From positions 930,001-994,000 of the forward strand of contig CAVXFB010000003.1 of assembly GCA_963760935.1 (NCBI GenBank): DNA of 64,000 bases. The letters run 5' to 3'. The notes beneath the pieces were generated by a model. It was not told where the DNA came from and searched no databases. It saw only the letters and a list, made by a program, of their open reading frames with translations. This document shows, piece by piece, positions 1 to 8,783 of this stretch; within the stretch, counting starts at the first letter, position 1, and each line of letters opens with the position of its first letter. The position numbers and the translations under genes are program-made. This DNA comes from CAVXFB01 sp963760935. GTDB taxonomy: Bacteria > Planctomycetota > Planctomycetia > Pirellulales > Thermoguttaceae.

Positions 1-107
1 ATGTGCAACGGCTGGAGGCCGGCGGCGTGCAAGCGATGCTCGTCGGCGAGACGCTCATGGCAAGCGCGGATATCGGCGCTGCGGTCGATGCGCTGCTGGG
101 GAAGTAG
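1..107 (+). CDS. trpC: Indole-3-glycerol phosphate synthase, C-terminal fragment
   Basis: The first 35 readable codons, in the frame starting at base 3, end with VQAMLVGETLMAS, then DIGAAVDALLGK and a TAG stop. This matches the conserved C-terminal strand and helix of TrpC, where the VGE-LM segment lies at the phosphate-binding end of the barrel. TrpC converts carboxyphenylamino-deoxyribulose phosphate to indole-glycerol phosphate in tryptophan synthesis. The rest of the gene lies upstream of the window. It converges on mutY, with a short palindrome between them. The call rests on a short stretch but the motif order is characteristic. Confidence 0.72.
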   Translation, partial: VQRLEAGGVQAMLVGETLMASADIGAAVDALLGK

Positions 108-163
108 CAGGCACGCGCTGAGGAACGAAGGACGCGGCGGGCCGGAACGCAACTCCCAGCTAC

Positions 164-180
164 GGCACACGGAGTGTGTC
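164..180. repeat. Short palindrome between convergent trpC and mutY
   Basis: GGCACAC and GTGTGTC flank a three-base GGA loop, giving a near-perfect seven-base stem directly beside the mutY stop codon. A similar GGCACAC/GTGTGCC palindrome occurs at 28274-28291, so this is probably a dispersed repeat rather than a dedicated terminator. It lacks a following T-tract on either strand. Confidence 0.45.
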
Positions 181-182
181 TG

Positions 183-1280
183 CTACTTGGCTACGATCTT
201 CGCCAGCTTCCGCCCGGTGCTGCTTAACGGATAGTCGCCTAACTCGTCCGGCCGTAGCCATCGGGTTTCCAGAGCGGAATTGGCTGACTGCTTGCGCGAG
301 ACGCACTGTGCTTCGTAGCAGTCCAAGGTGATACGGAAGCGGGTCACCGCGTGCGTCAGCGTCGCGATCCGTTTGCCCGGTGAAATTGTGATGCCAGCCA
401 ATCGGCGGACGTTGTCGACCAGTTCTCGTCGAAGTTCGCTCGGCTTATCGGCCCCATTAGCGAATCGAGGAAAGTCCCACAGGCCGGCCCAGCGGCGGCT
501 GCCTTCCGGCCAGCGAATCAGCAAGACGCGGCCGCGACGCCGCACCACGACGGCCGCTTCACGCACCGACTCGGTTTGTTGCTTGGCCTTTGGCCGCGGA
601 ATCTCGTGCTGGCGATTCTGCTGGTTGGCGCGACAAAGCGGAGCCACGGGACACAAATCGCACCGCGGCGCACGGGCGGTGCAAATTTCACTGCCGAGTT
701 CCATCAACGCCTGATTCAGCCGACCAGCGCCGCGCCGCGGCAGCAGGCACTCGGCCATCGCCCAAAGCAGTCGCTGTCCCGAGGCCGATCGCGGATCGCC
801 GGCATAGGCCAACAGCCGCGCAAAGACTCGCACTGTGTTGGCTTCTAGAATCGGCTGTCGTGCTCCGAAGGCGATAGAGAGAATCGCGCCGGCCGTATAG
901 CGGCCAATGCCGGGCAAGCCGAGCACGACGTCGGGCTCGCAGGGAAACTGTCGGCCGTGCTCATCCACAATGATCTTGGCGGCCTGGTGAAGTTGTCGCG
1001 CCCGGCGGTAATAGCCCAATCCTTCCCACAGCCGCAAGACTACCTGCTCATCGGCCGCGGCCAGGGCCGCAATGGTCGGCAGAGCCCTCATGAATCGTTC
1101 GAAGTAGCCCCGGACCGTCGCCACCTGTGTCTGCTGCAACATGATCTCGCTTACCCAGATGGCGTAGGGATCGCGCGTTCGTCGCCACGGTAAGTCGCGG
1201 GCATGCCGATCATACCAAGCCAGCAGACGCCGACGGAGCGATCGACGGGACGCGGCGTCTGGGAGCGGTGCGGCTCTCAC
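183..1280 (-). CDS. mutY: A/G-specific adenine glycosylase (MutY)
   Basis: Base-excision repair enzyme that removes adenine opposite 8-oxoguanine. The helix-hairpin-helix glycosylase domain carries SEIMLQQTQV (the catalytic-Glu loop), LPGIGRYTAGA, and a C-x6-C-x2-C-x5-C iron-sulfur cluster (CTARAPRCDLC then C). A NUDIX-like 8-oxoG recognition domain follows, with WAGLWDFPRF. An upstream GTG in frame would add nine residues. The GTG used here overlaps the stop of the radical SAM gene as GTGA, which argues for translational coupling and about 365 residues. Odd point: the position of the family's catalytic Asp (DGNV in E. coli, Asp138) reads EANT, so Glu replaces Asp. Identity is secure; full activity is an inference. 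Confidence 0.93.
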   Translation of the reverse strand: MRAAPLPDAASRRSLRRRLLAWYDRHARDLPWRRTRDPYAIWVSEIMLQQTQVATVRGYFERFMRALPTIAALAAADEQVVLRLWEGLGYYRRARQLHQAAKIIVDEHGRQFPCEPDVVLGLPGIGRYTAGAILSIAFGARQPILEANTVRVFARLLAYAGDPRSASGQRLLWAMAECLLPRRGAGRLNQALMELGSEICTARAPRCDLCPVAPLCRANQQNRQHEIPRPKAKQQTESVREAAVVVRRRGRVLLIRWPEGSRRWAGLWDFPRFANGADKPSELRRELVDNVRRLAGITISPGKRIATLTHAVTRFRITLDCYEAQCVSRKQSANSALETRWLRPDELGDYPLSSTGRKLAKIVAK

Positions 1281-2161
1281 AGGTACGACTTTGTGCAATT
1301 GGCGCACAACGGAATCTCGCTTTGTCGGGCTTGTCGATGGCGGCGGCGAATCTCACGATAGCGCTGGCCGTTCCAGACCTCGCGGATTGAACTGCCGGCG
1401 CTCACGTTGCCGAGCAACTCTTGGCCATCGTAATCGAGGCAGCACAGGGCGACCTCGCCGCTTGCCAGAACGGTGAACGTTCGCCAAAGTCGGGAGCACG
1501 GCTTGCGAAGTTCTTTTTGCACGGCCGTTTGACCACCCCAGTTGTGCAGCTTTCCGAATGCGAAGTCATCCACGGCGTTTTCCAACAATTGCATCGTAGC
1601 CGCTTTGTCGGTTGTGCTGCAACAGGCGACGTGAATCTTCAGGCTCGATTGCAGGCTGTTTCGCAAGGCGACGGTTTGCAAAACGTTTTCAACAACCGTG
1701 TCGAACCGCAGCGGCGCGCGAATTTGCTCGAACTCCTCGCGGCTGGCGCCGTCGAAACTCACTTTGATCTCGTCCAACCCGGCCTCGATCAGCCGGCGCG
1801 CCCGCTCGGGGCTTAGCAACGATCCGTTGCAGAAGATCCTTACCCGGCGAATACCTTTGTGTTTTGCATAGGCGACCCGTTCTTCCAGTTTCTTGTCCAA
1901 CAGCGGCTCGCCAAAATTGTGCAGATGCACCTCGCGGCAACGGGCAGCGGCACACTCGTCAATCAGCCGCCGATACAGGGCGTCGTCCATAGCCGTGATC
2001 GGCCGCTTCATCTGACGATGCGGGCAAATCGTGCATCGGGCGTTGCAGGCATTGGTGGTTTCCAGTCGAACAATCGGTGGAAAGCCGCCGCGCACAAGGT
2101 CCATTGCCGTGCCCAGCGAGTTACAAAACGCCTTCGATAGAAACGCAATAAGTGGGTTCAC
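1277..2161 (-). CDS. Radical SAM/SPASM domain protein
   Basis: About 294 residues. The radical SAM cluster motif CNARCTIC sits at residues 39-46, just after a short N-terminal segment, and is followed by the HNFGEPLL and VSFDGAS segments of the partial TIM barrel. The C-terminal part has a reduced SPASM-like cysteine set (ALCCLDYDG, then CANC close to the end) that would bind an auxiliary iron-sulfur cluster. The open frame extends far upstream, but that part is the shadow of the glycosyltransferase gene. The GTG chosen overlaps the glycosyltransferase stop as GTGA. The substrate cannot be read from sequence; relatives modify peptides or sugar-linked metabolites. The gene lies in an apparent operon between a GT9 enzyme and mutY. 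Confidence 0.85.
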   Translation of the reverse strand: MNPLIAFLSKAFCNSLGTAMDLVRGGFPPIVRLETTNACNARCTICPHRQMKRPITAMDDALYRRLIDECAAARCREVHLHNFGEPLLDKKLEERVAYAKHKGIRRVRIFCNGSLLSPERARRLIEAGLDEIKVSFDGASREEFEQIRAPLRFDTVVENVLQTVALRNSLQSSLKIHVACCSTTDKAATMQLLENAVDDFAFGKLHNWGGQTAVQKELRKPCSRLWRTFTVLASGEVALCCLDYDGQELLGNVSAGSSIREVWNGQRYREIRRRHRQARQSEIPLCANCTKSYL

Positions 2162-3234
2162 GGTGATGTGGTTTGGCCCTCGCCCCTTAGTCCTCGCCCA
2201 ACTGGCGCAGGATCTGGTGTTTGTAAAATCTTGTCGCATGCGTCGCAGACGTCGGCCACGGTGATGGCCTCCATGACATGCGGCGGCGCGGTGCGGCGTT
2301 GTCGTGTCGAACCTATAAAGCGGGCGTTTTGCAGAGCAATGTGCTGTGGGCCGTATGGTCCGTGGACTTCCATCGGCCACGGTCCATAGAGCCCAACACA
2401 CGACGTTCCGACGGCCGCCGCGAGATGCAACGGGCCTGTGTCCGATGCGATCATGAGCCTGGCTCGGCGGGCCAGGGCTGCCAACTGCGGCAGCGTCGTC
2501 TGTGGGGCACACTGTGCGTGGCCGTGAGAGCCGGCAACGATCTGTTGCGCTAGCTGCTGTTCGCTTTGGCCCGCCCACACCACGAGCGACGGCATGTCGC
2601 GGTTGCTTCCGAGATGGCTGGCGACCGCGGCGAAGCGATCGGCCGGCCAGAGCTTCGACGGCCAACCCGCCCCCGCATTGATCATGGCAAAATCGTTGCG
2701 CACACCCGCCGCCTCGATCATCTGCTCGGCCGTGGCGGCGTCGGACGCGTGTTCCGGCACCATGAAGCGAACGGTCGGCGATTCGATGCCCAGCGGCCGC
2801 AGAAGTTGTAGATTGCGCTCAACGATGTGCGGGCCGGGCGCGGCGGCAGTCTCCGTGTTGAACCACGGGCTCAACTCGCGGCCCCAGGGCGTGCCGAAAC
2901 CGATGCGTCGCCGGGCCCCGGAAAGCCATGCCAGGATCGCGGCCTTGGTCAAACCCTGCGCCTCGACGGCAATATCGAAACGCAACTGGTGCAATTGACG
3001 ACGAAGCCGCCACACGCCCCGGGGCGACTTGAGCCAGCCGCGGGGCAGGGCAATGACTTGATCGAGGGCCGTGTGGCCCTGTAGCAATTGGCCCGCGCGC
3101 GCTTCGACCGCCCATGCTAAAAATGCCGTCGGAAAGCGCTCGCGCAGCGCACAAGCGATCGGCATGCTTTGGATCACGTCGCCGATGGCGCTGAGGCGCA
3201 CGACAAGGATGCGGGGCGATTCCATGCGCGGCAT
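2158..3234 (-). CDS. Glycosyltransferase family 9 (heptosyltransferase-like)
   Basis: About 358 residues with the ADP-heptose:LPS heptosyltransferase fold. The N-terminal motif RILVVRLSAIGDVI is typical of GT9, as is INAGAGWPSKLWP in the middle and SDTGPLHLAAAVG in the nucleotide-sugar-binding domain. Such enzymes add heptose or related sugars to lipopolysaccharide core or other envelope glycans on the cytoplasmic face. It is the first gene of a three-gene minus-strand operon with 4-base stop/start overlaps. The C-terminal 20 residues are rich in Gly, Pro and Arg and look poorly conserved. The acceptor is unknown. Confidence 0.88.
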   Translation of the reverse strand: MPRMESPRILVVRLSAIGDVIQSMPIACALRERFPTAFLAWAVEARAGQLLQGHTALDQVIALPRGWLKSPRGVWRLRRQLHQLRFDIAVEAQGLTKAAILAWLSGARRRIGFGTPWGRELSPWFNTETAAAPGPHIVERNLQLLRPLGIESPTVRFMVPEHASDAATAEQMIEAAGVRNDFAMINAGAGWPSKLWPADRFAAVASHLGSNRDMPSLVVWAGQSEQQLAQQIVAGSHGHAQCAPQTTLPQLAALARRARLMIASDTGPLHLAAAVGTSCVGLYGPWPMEVHGPYGPQHIALQNARFIGSTRQRRTAPPHVMEAITVADVCDACDKILQTPDPAPVGRGLRGEGQTTSP

Positions 3235-3390
3235 TATAGCTCCGCCACCGCCAATTTCCCAATAACGTTTCTTCGTGGTGGCTCTCTACTCTCTCAATTC
3301 CCAGTTTCGTCTACAGATTGAAGAGGTGTAGACTTAAAGTTGGGGCGCGATATAATTTTAGGACTTGATGCGTTTGAGAGAGAATACGCC

Positions 3391-3615
3391 ATGAAGACGG
3401 AAACCTTGGGGACGGTAGTTTCAGGCGAGTTGAGGCTCGACCAGCAACTCGACCTGCCGGACCAGAGTCGCGTGCGCGTGGCCGTCGAGCCGTTGGAGGG
3501 ATGGCAGCCCCGGTTGCGGGCGGGCTTGAGGTCGTGGAAAGAGTTTTGCGAAGATCATCCCGTGCATGCCGCCGGACGACGATACTCGCGGGATGAACTG
3601 CATGAACGCCGTTGA
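3391..3615 (+). CDS. Antitoxin of a VapBC-type module
   Basis: A 74-residue protein beginning MKTETLGTVVSGELRLDQ, with a short swapped-hairpin-like N-terminal half (QLDLPDQSRVRVAVEPL) and a charged tail ending SRDELHERR. This layout matches small antitoxins found beside PIN-domain toxins in planctomycetes. An in-frame upstream start would add 17 residues, but the ATG used fits the conserved domain start better. The partner toxin reading frame overlaps its 3' end and is truncated, so the module is probably inactive or the antitoxin is orphaned. Confidence 0.65.
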   Translation: MKTETLGTVVSGELRLDQQLDLPDQSRVRVAVEPLEGWQPRLRAGLRSWKEFCEDHPVHAAGRRYSRDELHERR

Positions 3616-3685
3616 CACAAACTTCCTCGTCTATTTCGTCGATCGCGACGAGTCGCTGAAGCGAGCCAAGGCCGTTGAAAGTTGA
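3602..3685 (+). pseudogene. Truncated VapC-type PIN toxin
   Basis: A 27-codon frame overlaps the antitoxin stop and reads MNAVDTNFLVYFVDRDESLK before a TGA. The VDTNFLVY segment is the first strand and first catalytic Asp of a PIN-domain ribonuclease. Intact VapC toxins run to about 130 residues with three or four acidic residues, and nothing recognisable as the rest follows in any frame before 3860. An in-frame ATG nine bases upstream is an alternative start. The fragment cannot be catalytic. Confidence 0.6.
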
Positions 3686-3859
3686 AACGGGGGCGCGGCT
3701 AGTATTGACGCCCTTGTTTGTATGGTAAGAAACCGGGTTGTATCCAGCCATGGAAGCCTTGCCAAACAAGCAATAGGCCTGTGGCACAGCGATCCGCAAG
3801 CAACGGCCAATCAACAAATGAAAACCGGATTCGGACTATAGTGCTGAGGAGTTCTCCCC

Positions 3860-4735
3860 ATGTCATCGCTAGGTCGCCGAAGGGTACTCAAGCGGCTATT
3901 AGTCTTCGTGGTTGTCGTCGGGGTCGTGGTGGGTGGCTTGTTCGGTGCAGGCTACATTTGGTTTCGTTACTCATACCCTTACGGCTTCACTCATTGCTGC
4001 CTAAAAGGCTTGGGACTGGCTTTGTTGAACTATGCGGAACAACATGACGGTCGTTTCCCAACGGGAGGCGGCTGCCCGGAAGCGTCGTTGAGTTTGCTTT
4101 ATCGAGGCGACTACGGAATTGAGGGCCACGCTCTATGTGGAAAGACCAAGTCGGCGGAAGCGGCACAAGCGGTGCTTGAACGAGGTGAGCTTCTCGGTCC
4201 CGACACTTGCGATTGGCATTACGTGGAGGGCCTCACGAAGAATGACGATTACCGGCTTGCCATAGTCTGGGACAAAGTTGGCCTCGACCATAACGGAGGA
4301 AGGCTGCCGAACGGCGGTCATTCCGTCCTTCGATTGGACGGTAGTGAGGAAATAGTTTCGGCTTCCGAATGGTCGCATTTTCTTGAGGAACAGGAACGGC
4401 TTATGGCAGCCAGAACAGAAACCGCACGCAAAGGGCTTCCTATCCTGACGGCCAAAGTCCGATTGCCATCTGGTGAGATTGTCGATCACTACGATGGCTC
4501 CTACTCGCTTGACGAACGGTATAAGGGAGTGTCGGGGAGCGGAAGCAGCGGTTCTTCTGGCGGAAAGCTAAACGCCTCTGTGCTGCGGTGGCACAAGTTG
4601 CAGGACGGCTCTTACACCTTTGGGCTTTCGATCAACGGTCGAGATTCCAAGTCGGTAGATGTCAACGTATCGAACGGCGTGGCCACCCCGTCGTGGATAG
4701 TATTCGAAATTCAGAGTGCTCAGGAAGAGCATTAA
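3860..4735 (+). CDS. DUF1559-like membrane-anchored protein
   Basis: About 291 residues. A hydrophobic segment at residues 12-34 (LLVFVVVVGVVVGGLFGAGY) forms one N-terminal membrane anchor. It is followed by LGLALLNYAEQHDGRFPTGG, the pattern seen just after the pilin-like helix in planctomycete DUF1559 proteins, and later by GGHSVLRLDGSEEIVSASEW, which resembles the H-x-G...DG segment of the same group. A serine/glycine linker near residue 225 leads to a C-terminal beta-rich domain. A GGAG ribosome-binding site precedes the ATG. Function is unknown. It stands alone between the toxin remnant and ygiQ. Confidence 0.7.
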   Translation: MSSLGRRRVLKRLLVFVVVVGVVVGGLFGAGYIWFRYSYPYGFTHCCLKGLGLALLNYAEQHDGRFPTGGGCPEASLSLLYRGDYGIEGHALCGKTKSAEAAQAVLERGELLGPDTCDWHYVEGLTKNDDYRLAIVWDKVGLDHNGGRLPNGGHSVLRLDGSEEIVSASEWSHFLEEQERLMAARTETARKGLPILTAKVRLPSGEIVDHYDGSYSLDERYKGVSGSGSSGSSGGKLNASVLRWHKLQDGSYTFGLSINGRDSKSVDVNVSNGVATPSWIVFEIQSAQEEH

Positions 4736-4840
4736 ACGGTCAGACCAGGCCACACGCGTCTCGTCCAACGAACTGACCGAATTTGCTGCCCACATCGAGT
4801 GAAGTTAGACGACACTGATTCCTGTGGAAGCAATAAGCGG

Positions 4841-4866
4841 ACAGGTGCCTGACCCTTCTCCGCGAC
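4841..4866. repeat. Probable dispersed repeat fragment
   Basis: The stretch reading ACAGGTGCCTGACCC then TTCTCCGCGAC lies in the 185-base gap before ygiQ. It resembles a dispersed short repeat I associate with bacterial genomes rich in such elements. There is no second copy in this window, so the call rests on recall of the motif only. Confidence 0.3.
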
Positions 4867-4920
4867 CAAAAAAAATGGCCGCCACTGACAGAGGCGTTCG
4901 AAGTGGCGTAAAATGGCACC

Positions 4921-6842
4921 ATGTCACGCACGTCGTCCAATTGCTCGCCACCGCTGCCCATGACGCCGGCCGAGGTTGCTGCGCGCGGCTGGGACGCTGT
5001 CGACGTCGTATTTGTCACAGGCGATGCCTACGTCGATCATCCGAGCTTTGCCATGGCGCTGTTGGGTCGCGTCTTGGAGGCCGAGGGCTTCCGCGTGGCG
5101 ATTCTTAGCCAGCCAGATTGGCACTTTTGTGATGCGTGGCGAACGTTCGGCCGACCGCGGCTGTGTTTTGCCATCAGCGCCGGCAACATGGATTCGATGC
5201 TCAATCACTACACGGCCAATCGCCGGCTGCGCAGCGACGACGCCTATAGCCCCGGGGGTGAGAGTGGCCGGCGGCCAGACCGGGCGACACTGGCTTACTG
5301 TCAGCGGGCCCGTGAGGCGTATCGGGGCGTGCCGGTCGTGGCCGGCGGCGTCGAAGCCAGCCTTCGCCGTCTGGCCCATTACGATTTTTGGAGCGACAAG
5401 GTCCGTCGCCCCATCATCCTCGATGCCAAGCCCGACCTGCTCGTCTTCGGCATGGGCGAGCGGCCGCTGGTAGAAATTGTTAAGCGACTCGCCGCCGGCC
5501 AATCGATCCGCGAGCTTCGTGACATCCGGGGAGTGGTATATCGGCTGGGAGCGAGCGAAGCAAATGAGGAGGCGCGGAACGACGGATGAAGAACTAGTTC
5601 TGCCCAGCGTAGAAGAGGTTATAGCCGACAAAGTGGCGTTCTCGGCGATGACGCGCGCCATTCATGAGGAAGCGAATCCGTACAACGGTCGGCGGCTGGT
5701 GCAGCACTGCGGCCGGGAAGCGGTTGTCGTGAATCCGCCCGACTGGCCGCTTTCGCCGGAGGAGATTGACCGGGTATACGGCTTGTCATTTACGCGGCGG
5801 CCGCACCCGAGTTATGGCAAGCGGCGCATTCCGGCGTTCGAGGTGGTGAAGGATTCGATCCAGATCATGCGCGGCTGTTTCGGCGGCTGCGCGTTTTGCT
5901 CGATCACGATCCATGAAGGGCGGATCATTCAAAGCCGCAGCGAGGCGTCGATCCTCGCAGAGATTCGCCGCATGACCGAGCAGCCGGATTTTTCCGGCAC
6001 GATCAGCGATCTCGGCGGCCCGACGGCCAACATGTACGGCATGAACTGCACGCGGCCCGAGGCTCGTACGAAGTGCCGCCGCGTAAGCTGCTTGTCTCCC
6101 ACGATTTGTCCGATGCTGTCGACCGATCACGGTCCACTGGTGCGGTTGCTCAAGGCCGCACGACAGCAGCCGGGCGTGAAAAAAGCGTTGGTGGCCTCAG
6201 GCATTCGCATGGACCTTGCCGCGAAGAGCCCGGCGTACACGAGCGAGGTCGTCCGCCATCATACGGGCGGGCTGCTGAAGGTGGTGCCCGAACATACCGA
6301 TCCCGAAGTGTTGCGGCGGATGAACAAGCCGCCGATCGACGCGTTCGAGGCATTCGCGCGGCGGTTTAAGAGTGAGGCAGCCGCGGCAGGTAAGCAGCAG
6401 TTTCTGGTGCCGTATTTCATCGCCGGCCATCCCGGCAGCGATCTGCGGGCAATGATCGACCTAGCCCTGTATTTGAAGCGACACGGCCTAGAGCCCGACA
6501 AGGTGCAGGACTTCATTCCTGGCCCGATGGACATCGCCACCTCGATGTATTACACGGGGCTCGATCCGATGAGCGGCGAGCCGGTGTATGTGGCGCGGGT
6601 CCCACGAGCGGCGTCTGCAACGTGCGCTGCTGCAATACTTCAAGCCGGAGAATTATGCTGACGTCTGTGAGGCGCTGACCAAGGCGGATCGGCTGGACTT
6701 GATTGGCGACGGACCACAATGTCTGGTTTCGTCACGACCACCGAGACATGGTGCGAGCCAAAAATCGCCGCCGCGTGAGAGGCAAGAACGACGCGCGGCC
6801 GGCTATCGGCCGCACCGAAAGACGGCGAAGCGGAAAAATTAG
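4921..6842 (+). CDS. ygiQ: YgiQ family radical SAM protein, interrupted by two frameshifts
   Basis: UPF0313 (YgiQ) radical SAM protein split over three frames. The first part (to about 5589) carries the cobalamin-binding-like N-terminal domain (DVVFVTGDAYVDHPSF, GVPVVAGGVEASLRR). The second (about 5590-6600) carries the radical SAM cluster MRGCFGGCAFCSI, GGPTANMYGM and VQDFIPGPMDIATSMYY. The third holds the conserved end LQRALLQYFKPENYADV. Removing one base near 5565-5590 and one C from the CCC near 6600 restores a family-length protein of about 640 residues. Because every conserved block survives, sequencing or assembly error is likelier than decay. The reaction catalysed is unknown for the family. 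The tail after residue 600 is Arg/Lys-rich. Confidence 0.85.
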
Positions 6843-6868
6843 GCATCACGCAAAAGCGCAACGGAAAA

Positions 6869-7804
6869 ATGGCGGTGGATGGTTATCAACTTCTAGATTT
6901 TGGCCGCGGTCGCCGGCTGGAGCGGTTCGGCGAGGTTGTGCTGGATCGGCCGTGCCCGGCGGCGGAAGGGATTGAGCCGGCCAGTGTCGAGGCATGGTCT
7001 CGCGCCGACGCTCGCTTCGAGGGACGCGATCAAGAGAAAGGGCAGTGGACCGATCGACGCGAACTGCCCGAGCGATGGAAGGTCGCGTACGGCGAGCTGC
7101 TATTCGAGTTGAAGCGGTCTGACTTTGGACACCTTGGGCTGTTCGCCGAGCAGGCGCAGAACTGGGCTTGGATTGCCGGTGCGATTCGTGCGAGAAATAA
7201 ACAGCGTTCCGTGGCCCCTCTTCCCTCTCCTCTCTCCTCTCTCCCTTCTCCAAAAGTGCTGAACCTCTTCGCTTATACCGGTGGCAGCACGCTGGCAGCG
7301 GCCGCGGCGGGAGCGGAAGTGGTGCATGTTGATGCTGCCAAGAATATCGTTGCCTGGGCGCGGCACAACGCCGAGCTTTCTGGCTTGGCCGAGGCTCCGA
7401 TTCGCTGGATCGCCGAAGATGCCGTGAAGTTTGTTCGACGCGAATTGAGACGGGGCAACCACTACGATGCAGTGATCCTCGACCCGCCGAGCTACGGTCA
7501 CGGGCCGCGCGGCGAAGTCTGGCGACTGTCCAGGCATCTGCCGCGACTGCTTTCCTTGTGTGCCAAGTTGACCGCTAGCGCGCCAGAGTTCCTGTTGCTC
7601 ACCTGCCACACGCCCGGCTATGATGCCACGACGCTGCGTGAGATGGCGATCGAAGCATTTGGCGACGGCGGCGCTGTTACGATGGGCCCGTTGTCGCTTC
7701 GCTCGACGGCCGGCCGCGAGTTGCCCAGCGGCGTCATGGTGCGTATAGTGCAATCCGTTAAGGATGTAGGGTCCGCCGTGCGGACCACGACAAAACATAG
7801 TTGA
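6869..7804 (+). CDS. Class I SAM-dependent rRNA methyltransferase (RlmI/RlmK-like)
   Basis: About 311 residues. The Rossmann methyltransferase domain has VLNLFAYTGGSTLAAAAAGA (motif I, SAM binding), VVHVDAAKN, and the catalytic-site motif VILDPPSYG near residues 205-215. This places it with the 23S rRNA cytosine-C5 methyltransferases of the RlmI/COG1092 type. It lacks an obvious N-terminal PUA domain. Two features look acquired: a CT-rich stretch translating to PLPSPLSSLPSP near residue 120, and the last 16 or so residues with the stop codon, which lie in a palindromic repeat. Without the repeat the conserved domain would end near GVMVRIVQS. Target nucleotide not established. Confidence 0.82.
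   Translation: MAVDGYQLLDFGRGRRLERFGEVVLDRPCPAAEGIEPASVEAWSRADARFEGRDQEKGQWTDRRELPERWKVAYGELLFELKRSDFGHLGLFAEQAQNWAWIAGAIRARNKQRSVAPLPSPLSSLPSPKVLNLFAYTGGSTLAAAAAGAEVVHVDAAKNIVAWARHNAELSGLAEAPIRWIAEDAVKFVRRELRRGNHYDAVILDPPSYGHGPRGEVWRLSRHLPRLLSLCAKLTASAPEFLLLTCHTPGYDATTLREMAIEAFGDGGAVTMGPLSLRSTAGRELPSGVMVRIVQSVKDVGSAVRTTTKHS
7214..7250. repeat. CT-rich low-complexity insertion inside the methyltransferase gene
   Basis: An almost pure C/T tract of repeated CCTCT and CTCTCC units lies in frame, adding about 12 Pro/Ser/Leu residues between the N-terminal region and SAM motif I. It is unlike the surrounding codon use and marks a variable loop. Confidence 0.5.
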
Positions 7805-7826
7805 CGGTCCGCGAGGCGGACCCTAC
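7766..7826. repeat. Nested inverted repeat, family A copy 1 (61 bp)
   Basis: The outer arms GTAGGGTCCGCC and GGCGGACCCTAC are exact inverted repeats. Each arm is also a hairpin by itself (GGTCCGC, three-base loop, GCGGACC), with a 19-base spacer between them. Copies of the same length and plan occur at 18894 and 45775, and a degenerate cluster at 25103. This copy supplies the stop codon of the upstream methyltransferase. Confidence 0.88.
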
Positions 7827-7863
7827 GGGACTCAGTGCGAATTAAGTAAACGCGGTAGGCGAC

Positions 7864-8778
<915 letters not shown>

Positions 8779-8783
8779 CTACC

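Noticed and set aside
3311..3817. Minus-strand frame of 168 codons across the antitoxin region
   Set aside because: No domain and Ser/Arg/Pro-rich random-looking translation; the plus-strand antitoxin fits better.
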